This document shows, piece after piece, positions 1 to 9,337 of a stretch of DNA of 64,000 nt. How positions within the stretch are numbered: the first letter of the stretch is position 1; the number at the start of each line of letters is the position of its first letter. The notes beneath the pieces were generated by a model that did not search any database, was not told the DNA's origin, and worked only from the letters and a program-made list of their open reading frames with translations. The stretch is from the NCBI RefSeq assembly GCF_028640845.1, contig NC_080543.1, positions 1,062,667 to 1,126,666 on the forward strand, read 5' to 3'. The stretch is from Ahaetulla prasina (lineage: Eukaryota > Chordata > Lepidosauria > Squamata > Colubridae). The translations under genes and the position numbers were made by a program.

Positions 1-159
1 TGAACGGAGCCCTTCGTGTTGGTAGTCGTGGCCGGCAAGTGACGCAGAAGGTCCTCTGGTCATGAGGTTCGCGTGGGATTTGTGGTGACAGAAACAGGAA
101 GGGCCGGCTGGATTCAGGATGGGAAACAGATGTTATTTCAGCAAGAGCTCTCCAAAGGC
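1..159. other. unassigned intronic sequence
   Basis: No gene or repeat is recognised. By inference it is part of STIM1 intron 1. Confidence 0.3.
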
Positions 160-251
160 GGCTCTCCAAACGTGGGGGACTTCAACTCCCAGAATTCCTC
201 AGCCAGCCAAAGTCCCCAAGCCTTAAAAGTTGCCAACTTTGGAGACCCCCG
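160..251. mobile_element. hAT-P palindromic MITE, degraded copy
   Basis: The arm text (AACTCCCAGAATTCCTCAGCCAG, shortened, then AAAGTTGCCAACTTTGGAGACCCC) matches the ~110-bp palindromic family defined by the intact copy at 7719-7826. The left end is eroded and no target duplication was found. Confidence 0.6.
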
Positions 252-665
252 TTTTAAGCACCCTTGTGGGCTGTGTCTTCATTGCAACCATGCAGAGACC
301 TGGGATTCCTTTATTGAATTGATCTGCCTGCTTTCCGGCAAGCGGTGGGGCTCCAAAGTTCAGACCGTCTTCAGAGCACGGTTAGAAGAACGTGGCATAA
401 GGCAGAGCTGCCCCTGCCAACGCAGAGCAGGAATCCAAACACGTTTCTCTGCCAAGAAAGGATAATGGAGAGGAAGCGTGCCAAGCCTAACCCCTCTTGG
501 CAGGGAGTTCCAAAGCCCAGAGCAGCCACGGAGGTGGCTCCTCTGTGGGTTCTCACCAAGCGGGCTTTGGGACTTAAGCGTGTGGTCTCTCCTACTTATC
601 TGAAGCTGGGCAGGCTCACCTATTACTGTGAAGTTGTATGTGTTGTTAGCCACAATTTGGTAGTG
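252..665. other. unassigned intronic sequence
   Basis: Open frames here have no recognisable protein motif and no splice context. Nothing else is seen. Confidence 0.3.
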
Positions 666-838
666 CCCCAGAGTTCACTGGAATTGTACACTGAGACCCT
701 TTGCACCAAGACAAATTCCTTGTGTGTCCAATCATACTTGGCTAATAAAAATTCTATTCTATTCTATTCTATTCTATTCTATTCTATTCTATTCTATTCT
801 ATTCTATTCTATTCTATTCTATTCTATTCTATTCTATT
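666..838 (+). mobile_element. CR1 LINE 3' end with (ATTCT)n tail
   Basis: A CR1-type 3' untranslated end (ACAAATTCCTTGTGTGTCC, then TTGGCTAATAAAA) runs directly into about 17 copies of ATTCT at 751-837. This LINE-end plus pentamer arrangement is known from snake CR1 elements. The same 3' end occurs on the - strand at 2590-2738, 29279-29670 and 44046-44340. Confidence 0.75.
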
Positions 839-929
839 AACATGGGAATTGTGCACTTCCTTTAACCAGGCTGGCAAATGATAGAACATGGAACCCTAGA
901 GCTTGAACGGACCTTGGAGGTCCTCTATC

Positions 930-1696
930 CAGCGTCACCAACTGCTGGTCTGTGAGAAAATTTTGGTGATCCGCGGAAAAATTATTTGCGTTTTTATATT
1001 GCACTAATCAGGAGTTCTCCCAACTATGGCCCCTGGGCTGGATAAGTGCAATGAATGCATGTGTTGGTACAGAGAGTTTCCCCCTTCGGGGTCTTTTTCT
1101 GTGGGTCAGAGGGGGAAAGAAATGCCAACTTGGGTCTGCTTCAGCCTCCTGGTGTGTGGCTTTGGCCGAAGGCTGGAGGGAAGCACCACTGGTAGCAAGG
1201 AGCCGGAGGACCTCGTTCCAGTGGGACTGCGTCATGGCCTGGAACTGGCTGATCATCTCAGCCTGCTGAGCCTCCAGGTGCCGGTACCTGGCCTTGCACT
1301 CCCGCAGGTCTTCCCTCTGCTTGGAAAGCCTATGCTCCTAGTCCTCAGTGAGGTGCTTCTGCTGAGCCTCCTCGGTCAAATCCAATTGGAACTGAGCCAG
1401 CTATTTTGCCAACTTTTTCTTGTGGTGGCTGCTTAGCTCCAACAACTGCTTCTTGTTGGGGCCGTAAGGAGCCCGGGCGGGCAGGCGAGGAGTGGCTGGG
1501 ACAGGGGGGAGGGGGGAGTAGAGGCCGGCAAGGCGCCCCTTGACATGAGTGACATCAAATTGGCCATGCCCACCCAGTCACATGACCCCCTAGTCACGCC
1601 CACCCAGCCAGTCATTGGGCAGATCATATTAGTGGTCCATGGGATTTAAAATTATGAATTTAGTGATCCCTGAGGTCCGAAGGTTGGGGACCCTTG
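930..1696. mobile_element. hAT-type element carrying a captured coiled-coil coding fragment
   Basis: The ends are imperfect inverted repeats: CAGCGTCACCAAC at the left and GGTTGGGGACCCTTG at the right. It sits inside a CR1 fragment. The flanks CCTCTATC and CTCTAGTC fit an 8-bp duplication with one lost base. Internally, the - strand of about 1130-1440 encodes a coiled-coil-like peptide (see separate entry). The right third holds GGCCATGCCCACCCAGTCAC-like text. No transposase is seen, so the copy is non-autonomous. Confidence 0.65.
1130..1445 (-). pseudogene. captured coiled-coil gene fragment (source unidentified)
   Basis: Read on the - strand the segment gives a charged helical peptide: KKQLLELSSHHKKKLAK, then LTEEAQQKHLTED, then HRLSKQREDLRECKARYR, then MISQFQAMTQSHWNEVLRLL. 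Two in-frame TAG codons occur where a tryptophan codon would fit, so it is not translatable as it stands. Its position inside a hAT-type element suggests transduplication of a host exon. I do not recognise the parent gene. Confidence 0.5.
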
Positions 1697-1720
1697 CTCT
1701 AGTCCAACCCCCTGCTGAAG

Positions 1721-2400
1721 GAATTATTTATTTTATTATTATTTATTTTATTATTTAAATTTATATACCGCCCTATCTCCCAAAGGACTCAGGGCGGTTC
1801 ACAGGCATATAAAACATCAATATACAAAATTAAAATAATCTTTAAAAAACTTATTCCAATGCCCTATTATTAAAAATAAAAATATAAATATTAAAATAAA
1901 TTTAAAACCCCTGTAAATTTAAAATCTAAGCCAGTCCTGCACAGATGAATAAATGTGTCTTGAGCTCGCGACGGAAGGTTCGAAGGTCCGGAAGTTGACG
2001 GAGTCCTGGGGGGAGCTCGTTCCAGAGGCGGAGCCCCGACAGAGAAGGCCCTTCCCCTGGGCGTCGCCAGACGACACTGCCTAGCTGACGGCACCCTGAG
2101 GAGTCCCTCTCTGTGAGAGCGCACGGGTCGGTGAGAGGTATCTGGTCGCAGTAGGCGGTCCCGTAGATAACCCGGCCCTATGCCATGGAGCGCTTTAAAG
2201 GTGGTCACCAAAACCTTGAAGCGCACCCGGAAGGCCACAGGTAGCCAGTGCAGCCTGCGCAGGATGGGTGTTATGCGGGAGCCACGAGGGGCTCCATCTA
2301 TCACCCGCGCAGCCGCATTCTGGACTAACTGTAGCCTCCGGATGCCCTTCAAGGGAAGCCCCATGTAGAGAGCGTTGCAGTAGTCCAGGCAGAAGGTCCC
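1721..2400 (-). mobile_element. L2-like LINE fragment, 3' part of ORF2 and 3' UTR
   Basis: The - strand frame at 1891-2364 carries the late reverse-transcriptase signature LQLVQNAAARVI...ITPILRRLHWLPV...FKVLVTTFKALHG, typical of L2/CR1-group LINEs. The 3' end reads as TATACCGCCCTATCTCCCAA-type sequence on the + strand, followed by an AT-rich tail at about 1721-1770. The copy is 5'-truncated. The same 3' end recurs at 8083-8300, 62200-62245 and 63575-64000. Confidence 0.75.
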
Positions 2401-2412
2401 CTGGCCCTTATA

Positions 2413-2835
2413 CAGGTAGTCCTAGACTTATGACTACAATTGAGCCCAAAATTTCTGTTGCTAAGCCAGACAGTTGTTAAGGGAGTTCTGTCCCATTTTA
2501 TGACCTTTCGTGCCACAGTTGTTAAGGCAATCAGTGCAGATGTTAAGTTAGTAACACACAGTTGTTTAATAAATCTGACTTCCCTGTTGAGAATAGAATA
2601 GAATAGAATAGAATAGAATAGAATAGAATAGAATAGAATAGAATAGAATAGAATAGAATAGAATAGAACAGAATTTTTATTGGCCAAGTGTGATTGGACA
2701 CACAAGGAATTTGTCTTGGTGCATATGCTCTCAGTGTACATTTGCTGGTTGGAAGCTCGCAAAAAGGGATCGCGTGATCCCAGGATGTTGCGACCGTCAT
2801 AACTACATGCCATTCGCCAAGTGCCCAACGATGAC
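2413..2835 (+). mobile_element. MITE-T copy 1, interrupted by a CR1 tail
   Basis: MITE-T is the ~380-bp family that starts CAGGTAGTCCTCGACTTA and ends TAAGTCGAGGACTACCTG. It is flanked by TA and has no coding capacity, which fits a non-autonomous Tc1/mariner (Tigger/pogo-like) element. In this copy 2413-2589 is the left part, a CR1 3' end occupies 2590-2738, and the middle part resumes at about 2739. The right terminus is lost. Confidence 0.75.
2590..2738 (-). mobile_element. CR1 LINE 3' end with (GAATA)n tail, nested in MITE-T
   Basis: This is the reverse complement of the 666-838 type. About 15 GAATA units at 2591-2667 are followed by TTGGCCAAGTGTGATTGGAC and CAAGGAATTTGTCTTGG. It lies inside MITE-T copy 1, so it inserted later. 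Confidence 0.75.
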
Positions 2836-3359
2836 TGGCTCAGGAAGTCTGGGGATTGAAACCCATAAGTCACAAAGGGGCCCCAGTTCCCCACCTGTGA
2901 TACAGAATCACACCTCAGGCAACACTTGTGAAGCCACCATTGGGGGGAACCCGTTTCTTTCTCTCTGGGCCAGCCTTAAGAGCAGTCCAAACAAGAGCTG
3001 TAAGTGACAAAAATCCCAAGAATCTGTAAAATCCTGACTAGTTCTGATATTTTGGCTTCTGTCTCAGCTTTTTGGAGTTGCTGGTGCCACATCTGAGCGA
3101 GGGAAGGAGGAGGGTGAATGACTGCCTGTGTCTTTTGGGGATCTAACTTGTCTAAATTGTTAATTCTGGGCTATTAAAAGTCAATCCCATCATCTGGTTT
3201 GTACCCACAACGTAGATGGGTCTGCTTGTTCAAATGTATGCAAATCCATGGAAATTTAGGCTGTAGTCTTAATACCCGTTTAGCTGGGAATAAGCTCCCT
3301 TGGTAATTCTGAATATATCTAGAATTCTGCTGCAATGTTTGTTTGTCTGTCGTTTTTTC
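2836..3359. other. unassigned intronic sequence
   Basis: No gene or clear repeat is seen. Confidence 0.3.
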
Positions 3360-3445
3360 CCTTTCCTTTCCTTTCCTTTCCTTTCCTTCCTTTCTTCTCT
3401 CTCTCTCTCTCTCTCTCTCACTCTTTCTTCCTTTTTTCTTTCATG
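3360..3445. repeat. pyrimidine microsatellite (CTTTC)n and (CT)n
   Basis: Five to six CTTTC units are followed by about 12 CT units and a T/C-rich tail. Confidence 0.8.
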
Positions 3446-3473
3446 TTTGTTTTATATGTTGCACCTCTCAATA

Positions 3474-3854
3474 CAGGTAATCCTTGACTTCCAATCACAA
3501 TTGAGCCCAAAATTTCTGATGCTAAGAGACAGTTGTTAAGTGAGTTTTGCTTTATTTTATGAACTTCCTTGCCACAGTTGTTAAGTGAATCACTGCAATT
3601 TTTAAGTTAGTAATACGGTTATTAAGTGAATCTGGTTTCCCCATTGACTTTGCTTGTCAGAAGGTTGCAAAAGGGGATCACGTGACCCCTGGGACACTGC
3701 AGACATCATAAATATGAACCACTTGCCAAATGTCTGAATTTTGATCACATGACAACGGTCATAAGTGTGAACAACAGTCATAAGTCACAATTTTCAGTGC
3801 CGTTGCAGCTTCGAAAGGTCACTAAATGAACTGTTGTAAGTTAAATACTACCTG
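3474..3854 (+). mobile_element. MITE-T copy 2, full length
   Basis: Runs from CAGGTAATCCTTGACTT to ATACTACCTG, 381 bp. TA precedes it and TG follows. Internal landmarks of the family are present in order: TTGAGCCCAAAATTTCTG, GTTAAGTGAATC, AAAGGGGATCACGTGACC and CACTAAATGAACTGTTGTAAG. Confidence 0.85.
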
Positions 3855-4573
3855 TGTCAATTGACATAAATCATAATATGTAACAATTAAAAGCTTAAAA
3901 GCATTTGAAGCCCTTGGGCGTTAAAGTTAAAACATTAAAATTCACTGCAAGTGGAAGACAAATGGAAGAGGAGTCCTTGCAGTGCTTAGCCAGTTTCTGC
4001 CTTTTAGGGGTCACGTACCTCCTGCCTGGATCCCCTGTTAATCAAGTAACAGCTGAGCTCGGAAGACCCCCCCCCCGCTCCTGTGTCCGTCCGTCCCCCC
4101 CACAGCCTTTTTTGTTGGGGAGAACAGCCCCTCCCTTCCCCAAGGACAGTCGAGTCAGAGGCTGCTGACTGCTGACGTCCCAAATCCTCCATACAGCTTC
4201 AGGGCAAATTTCATTCTATCTAATCTAGAACGGATTCTCTTTCAAGAAAAGTGCCGATCATGTTTCGCTGCACAACAGGAGAGAGTTACAGCCGCTTGCC
4301 TCTCGGTGGGCTCTGCTCTCCAAATTCGGAGGAGCCCCCGTCCACCCCCCCACCCCATCCCGGCCATCTCGGATCTGAGTTAGGCCACTTGCTGCGCAGC
4401 TCGCAGGCTTTGGGGGAGATTTAAGTCAGCCTTTTATTTCATGAGCAGTAACTCCAGTGTGGAAGAAGGCACCGGGTGCCAGACGTGGCTTATTGGGGTG
4501 CTTGGAAAAAGGTGAAAACCCTTTGGTAGCCAGGGTCAGTAGCTCAGAACGGAGCAGAGGTCAGGAATTTATG
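3855..4573. other. unassigned intronic sequence
   Basis: Includes a C-rich stretch near 4065-4110. No exon, LINE or MITE is recognised. Confidence 0.3.
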
Positions 4574-4802
4574 CCCCAAAGATGCTTTTTCAGGAGGCAA
4601 CTCGACTTCCTGGTTTTTCTTTGAGGACGTTTGGCTTCTCATCCAAGAAGCTTCTTCAGCTCTGACTGGATGGTGGGGAAGGGAAGGATTGATACTCCTT
4701 GCAGAGCTGAAGAAGCTTCCTGGATGAGAAGCGAAACGCCTTCAAAGAAAAACCAGAAATTCCAGTTGCCTCTTAAAAAAACCACTTTTTGGGACAACTA
4801 TG
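4574..4802. mobile_element. palindromic family B (Penelope-like candidate), copy 1
   Basis: Two ~95-bp arms in inverted orientation are separated by about 40 bp. The left arm starts near 4580 with CAGGAGGCAAC and the right arm ends near 4775 with CCAGTTGCCTCTT. The right arm holds GAAGAAGCTTCCTGGATGAG followed by AAGCGAAACGCCTTCAA. Similar text (GATGAG..GAAACGTCTTCAAG...CCAGTTGC) is widespread in vertebrate genomes and has been linked to Penelope-like elements, which are reported to carry hammerhead motifs. The assignment is from memory. Confidence 0.55.
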
Positions 4803-4847
4803 ACCTGGAGGATGGAGAACCTCCAGAGCCATTCAGTAGTTTATGTA

Positions 4848-5228
4848 CAGGGGCTCCTTGATTTACAACCACAGTGGAGCCCAGAATTTACGTTGCTAAA
4901 TGAGACACTTTTTAAGTCAGTTTTGCCCCATTTGATGAGTTTTCTTGCCACATTTCTTAAGTGAATCACTGCAGTTGCTAAGTTAGTCACATGGTCATTA
5001 AGTGAATCTGGCTTCCACATTGACTTTGCTTGACAGAAGGTCACAAAAGGGGATCACGTGGTCCCAGGGCACTGCATCCGTCATAAGTGTGAGTCAGTTG
5101 TCAAGCATCCAAATGTAAATCGTGAGGATGCTGCAACGGTCATAAGTGTGAAAAATAGCCATGGCTTGCTTTTTTTAGTGCCGTTGTAATGGTCACTAAA
5201 GGAACGGTTGTAAGTCCAGGACTGCCTG
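4848..5228 (+). mobile_element. MITE-T copy 3, full length
   Basis: 381 bp with TA on both sides (ATGTA before CAGGGGCTCC, TATCTG after GACTGCCTG). All internal family landmarks are present. Confidence 0.85.
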
Positions 5229-5714
5229 TATCTGTTCCCAAGGCCAGCCAGGTCAGGATCACAATCACACACACACACACTGATTACGCCAACCTCCTCC
5301 TGCTTGGACCACCAGAGACGGTTCTGGGTCAAGGTGACTTCAGAGACGCCCATCTGCTCCTTCAGAAGGAACTTAATCCGGCCAATTTCCTCTTCGCCAA
5401 CTGCTCCCGTGTCTTGTTGGGATTGAGTTTCGGCTTCTTCATCCTTGTCCAGCCCGTGTGAGGACTTAAGGACCGGTCAAGGTGGCGAAAGAGAGCCCTG
5501 GGACCGGGTGCCCTGAGCCCCTCCCCTCAGAGCCTTCCCAGCAGTTCCGTACAGCCTAAGGCCGGGGAGGGGGGGGGGCTTTGCAGGGGCTGCTTCTGAC
5601 TCGACAGACAGAGGCAGACCAACCTGGACGTGGCTGGAGAGGAAGGAGCAGGACCGTTGCAAGCACAGGGCGGGGCCCAACCTGGCTGGATGCTCTGCTG
5701 CTGATGGCATGAAG
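5229..5714. other. unassigned sequence with a short (CA)n
   Basis: (CA)9 lies at about 5263-5280. The - strand at about 5330-5450 contains AAACTCAATCCCAACAAGAC, which resembles an L2-type reverse-transcriptase segment (KLNPNKT) but is too short to assign. The remainder is GC-rich without a recognised gene. Confidence 0.3.
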
Positions 5715-6405
5715 GGAATATTTGTTACTCAGGGTTAAACTCTGAGCTCCTAGTGGTCTCTCAGCTTGGTTTTCTTGAAGGCGTTTCATTACCTAACTAG
5801 GTAACATTGTCAGTGCTACACAGGTGGAGGTGGAGGATAGTGAGGTCCTTGGTGCTCTCTGAGCTTCGTAGGTTTTTTTGCAGATGTTTCATAACCCAAC
5901 TAGGGAACACCATCAGTGCTAGGGATGGATGGGGTTTGTGGAGAGGAGGAGGAGGAGGAGGAGGAAGACTCCTTGGTGCTCTCAGAGCTTGGTTGTTTTC
6001 TTGCAGATGTTTTAGGATCCAATTAGGTAACATCGCTAGAACGGAGGGGGATTTGCAGAGAGGAGGAAGAGGAGGACAAAGAGAAGGGGGGGAGGAGGAG
6101 AGGAAGGAAGGAAGGAAGGAGGGAGGGAGGGAGGGAGGGAGGGAGGAAGGAGGACTATGGGGCCTTTGGTGCTCTCTAAGCTTGGTGGTTTTCTTGCAGA
6201 TGTTTCATTCCGATGTTGCCCAGCTTGGAAATGAAAGGTCTGCAAGAAAGCCACCAGGCTGAGAGAGCCCCAGAGCCCCCACAGGCTTGAGGGACCGATG
6301 ATCCTTCTGCTGAGATACTGTAGTAGGCAGTTCCCCTCGGCTGTTTGACTTGCAGAGTTTCCATCATCCAAGTAGGTGACCTCAGCAGTGCTGGGAGGGT
6401 TGATT
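5715..6405 (-). repeat. palindromic family A, tandem array of left arms
   Basis: Family A arms read, in the forward sense, AGCACTGATGATGTTACC, a short loop, then GGTCATGAAACGTCTGCAAG and AAAACCACCAAGCTCAGAG. Here at least four - strand arms follow one another, with cores near 5785, 5887, 6010 and 6201 and a diverged one near 6355. Purine-rich GGA/GGAA/GGGA blocks lie between them at 5941-5970 and 6098-6155. The first core has a 6-bp perfect stem (TTACCT/AGGTAA). Confidence 0.65.
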
Positions 6406-7391
6406 CCCAGGGCCGTGTTTATCAGCTAGCAGGTGCTGGTGGGGCTCTCTCCAAAGAATGCGGAAAAGCGGCCCCTGCCCAGCAAAGGGATGGACTCCTA
6501 TTTATACATCTGTGGAGGGCGGGAGAGACGAATGGGTGCATGTTTATAGGTAAGGACCACAAGTTAGTACGTGTAGGTAATGGAGCTCAGGTTACTTCTG
6601 TTTTCCTAGAGAGAGTGGGGACCAATAAAGTAATAAAACAGGGAAGGAAACCTCTCCCATAAATCAAGAGGAAGGGGCAGTTTAGGAAATTTTGGACTCA
6701 AGGACTACTCTGTATATCTCACAAGGTGGCTTCCAGCTAGAAATAAGGTGGCTAATAAAAGGATGAAAGCATTACCTTGGTCTAATATAGATATTAGACT
6801 TTCGCAGTGTAATAAAAGTACAACAAGGGAAAGTGGAATAAGAAAGAAAATACGAAGAAAGAAAAGTGGGGAAAAGGAGAGGCTAAAATTTTGGCTTCTG
6901 CCTTCCTTTCCCTCCAGGAATTGCCATCGGACACTTTCTCCGCCTTCCTTAACCTTTTCAGTCCCCAAATCCATAAATCAGCCCCTCCGGTCTTTTCTTC
7001 TTTCAGCAAAAAGTCCATATAAGGCTTCCAGCCTTTCAAAAGAGTCTTTTATCATTTTTCCCCTGACCTTCTGGGAGATAGTTTTCTAGCACCAAAATGA
7101 TGTATTTATTACTCCCAGCCTCCTGTTTCAGAAAATATATATATGTATAGAGAGAGAGATGAATGAAAATGTGATGTGCTTTCTGCCCTTTCCCCCAAGG
7201 CAGAGAGCGCAGGTGGGCGGAAGGCAGTGAGGGTGAGGGCCAGGACTGGGTGGGAGGAGAAGACCCAGGAGGCATCTCTGCCTTGGGACTTGGTTAGCAG
7301 GGACCACGGAGGAAGGGTTGCCCAGGGCGGGGCAGTCTTCCCATGGGGTCCCCGTGTTCGTCCAGCGAGGCAGATGCCCACCAAGAGAAGA
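6406..7391. other. unassigned intronic sequence
   Basis: AT-rich and purine-rich in parts (6800-6890). A short (AT)n/(GA)n occurs at 7133-7161. No exon or repeat end is recognised. Confidence 0.3.
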
Positions 7392-8032
7392 GAACATTGG
7401 TAGCTTAGGGCTGAGCTGTGGGGTCCTTGGTGCTCTTCTTTGCTTGCAGGCGTTTTGTGACCCATCTAGGCAACATCACCAGTGCTGGAAAAGAGTGGAG
7501 TTTGTGGAGTGGAGGAGGAGGAGGAGGTACTGTGGGTTCCTTGCTTCTCTCTAAGGAAGCAAGAATTGGTGCTAGAAGGAACTTGGGTTTGCATAGTGGA
7601 GGGGGGAGGAGGAGGAGGAGGACTGTGGGTCCCTGGTGTTTGTTCGTTTGTTTGCTAGAAAATTTATATTGTCTGAGCTTTTTTGTTTCCTTGCAGAGGT
7701 TTCATGGCCCAACTAGATCAGGGGTCTCCAACCTTGGTCCCTTTTAAGACTTGTGGACTTCAACTCTCAGAGTTCCTCAGCCAGCTTTGCTTAAAGTCTT
7801 AAAGGAACCAAGGTTGGAGACCCCTGAACTAGATAATATCATCAGTGCTTGCAGGGAGGAAGGGGAGGAGGAGGAGGACTGTGAGGTCCTTGGGGCTCTC
7901 TAAACTTGGTGGTTTCCTTGCAGGCGTTTCATGGCCCAACTAGGGAACAGCATCAGTGCTAGAAGGAAGGGTGGTTTGCTCTCTGTTTATACACAAGTGG
8001 CTCGCCCTGTCAGTGTTGGTGAGAGTGTTGTT
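7392..8032 (-). repeat. palindromic family A array with nested hAT-P
   Basis: Three - strand arms with cores near 7450, 7697 and 7925, separated by GGAGGA-type blocks. The second core is split by the hAT-P element at 7719-7826. The right end carries the family's interior text GCTCTCTGTTTATACACAAG and GCCCTGTCAGTGTTGG. Confidence 0.7.
7719..7826. mobile_element. hAT-P palindromic MITE, intact copy with 8-bp duplication
   Basis: A 108-bp near-perfect palindrome starts CAGGGGTCTCCAACCTTGG and ends with its reverse complement. It is flanked by an exact AACTAGAT duplication (7711-7718 and 7827-7834). The 8-bp duplication and the CAGGGGT terminus indicate the hAT superfamily, and the duplication fits the nnnTAnnn target pattern of Buster-type hATs. 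Confidence 0.85.
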
Positions 8033-8082
8033 AAATAAGGATGTTTTTTTTTCTTTGCCATCTGCTGTTTTTGCTTGCTTGC

Positions 8083-8300
8083 TTGATTTATTTTATTTAT
8101 TTATTTATTTAGATTTTTATACCGCCCTTCTCCTGAAGGACTCAGGGCGGTTTACAGCCAGATAAAACAGAACAGCAATATAAATACAAGATAAAATACT
8201 ATTTAAAAAACTTATTCAATTTGGCTCAGATTAAAATATATTTAAAACAATAAAACCCATTAAAAATTAAAACCATATAAAATCTAAAATTCTATGCCAG
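8083..8300 (-). mobile_element. L2-like LINE 3' end
   Basis: (TTTA)n at 8090-8113, then TTTTTATACCGCCCTTCTCC and GACTCAGGGCGGTTTACAG, followed by A-rich 3' UTR text. This is the - strand orientation of the LINE end also seen at 1721-2400. Confidence 0.7.
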
Positions 8301-8920
8301 TTGATATCTTGTGGATGTTGTCTTCCATAACCGCCGCTGCTGGCCAGCAGCCGAGGGCAGTTGACAGGAGGAGGAATTTCTGGGTAATTTCTGCTGCTTG
8401 GTTGCTTTTGGGAGTGAGTGGGGCAGATGGTTCCCCACAGAAGGCTTGCTTGCGCCCCCCCCCCCAGGCCTCCCAGGGACCCTGAAGTGAGTCGGGCTGT
8501 TCCGAAACTCCGTCCCTGATTATAGCATCTCTGGTTCTGCCCAGATTGTATGGTACGTTCTGTGTAAAAAGCAACACTGTGTGTTAAAACAATCCCCTTA
8601 ATTGTCCCGACTGTCAAGAAAAACCAAGGGGAGAGAAAGGGGTGATAATGGCCAATCGTGAGAACGGAGGGGAATGTTTTTAGGAAGAAACCGACTTTCA
8701 CTGGATCATCAAGAGGGGATTTTTTTAGAAGTCTTGGGTGAAGAAGAAGGCGGTGAGCCACACTTTGGGAATCTGGGAGTCGTTCTCTTCCAAACTGTTG
8801 TGTTACAGCGTGTGGGGTAGCAGCAGCGCTTGGACTGGGATGCTGCTGCTTCACGGTGCTTTCACAGGCCTCTCGGAGCGATTGACGGAGTCAGCCTACA
8901 GCCCCCCCCCCCCAAACAGT
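8301..8920. other. unassigned intronic sequence
   Basis: Short poly-C tracts near 8455 and 8905. A long open - strand frame (8267-8854) has no recognisable domain and looks like chance. Confidence 0.3.
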
Positions 8921-8921
8921 C

Positions 8922-9012
8922 AGGGTCCTCACTTTATCCACCTTGGGAGGATAGAAGGCTGAGTTAGCCTGGAGCCGATCAGGATTCAACTGCCCAACTG
9001 CTGGCAGTCAGT
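8922..9012 (-). mobile_element. tRNA-derived SINE fragment
   Basis: Reverse-oriented SINE body: GGTCCTCACTTTATCCACCT, then AAGGCTGAGTTAGCCT and GATTCAACTGCCC. The same body is seen in the complete SINE at 62187-62449. Confidence 0.6.
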
Positions 9013-9035
9013 ATAAATAGAACTATATTGTAGTA

Positions 9036-9337
9036 CAGGGAGCCCTCAACTTACAACCACAATTGAGCCCAAAATTCCTGTCAAGTGAATTTTTGCCTCA
9101 TTTTGTGACCTTTCTTGGCACGGTTGTTAAGTGTATCCCTCCAGTTGATAACCCGGTTGTTAAATGAATCTGGCTTCCCTGTTGATTTTGTTCGTCAGAA
9201 GGTTGCCAAAGGGGATCCTGTGACCCCGGGACACTACAACCGTCATAAATACGAGTCAGCTGCCAAGCACCTGAATTTTGATCACGTGATCAGGGTGGTG
9301 GTCACTAAATGAACAGTTGTAAGTCGAGGGCTACCTG
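9036..9337 (+). mobile_element. MITE-T copy 4, internally deleted
   Basis: Both termini are present (CAGGGAGCCCTCAACTTAC and CGAGGGCTACCTG) with TA on each side, but the length is only 302 bp. Confidence 0.85.

Larger units (their letters stand above)
880..1720 (-). mobile_element. CR1-like LINE 3' end, split by a hAT insertion
   Basis: The conserved CR1 3' segment (GGACCTTGGAGGTCCTCTA and AGTCCAACCCCCTGCT) is present in two pieces, 880-929 and 1697-1720. The element at 930-1696 lies between them. Confidence 0.7.

Noticed and set aside
345..881. 178-residue frame with repeated Phe-Tyr-Ser-Ile-Leu
   Set aside because: Product of the (ATTCT)n array.
1891..2364. 157-residue - strand frame as a host gene
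   Set aside because: The LQLVQNAAARV...LHWLPV motif is that of an L2-type LINE reverse transcriptase end.
9115..9312. Small frames inside MITE-T copies
   Set aside because: They recur as fragments of the same non-coding repeat with varying stops.
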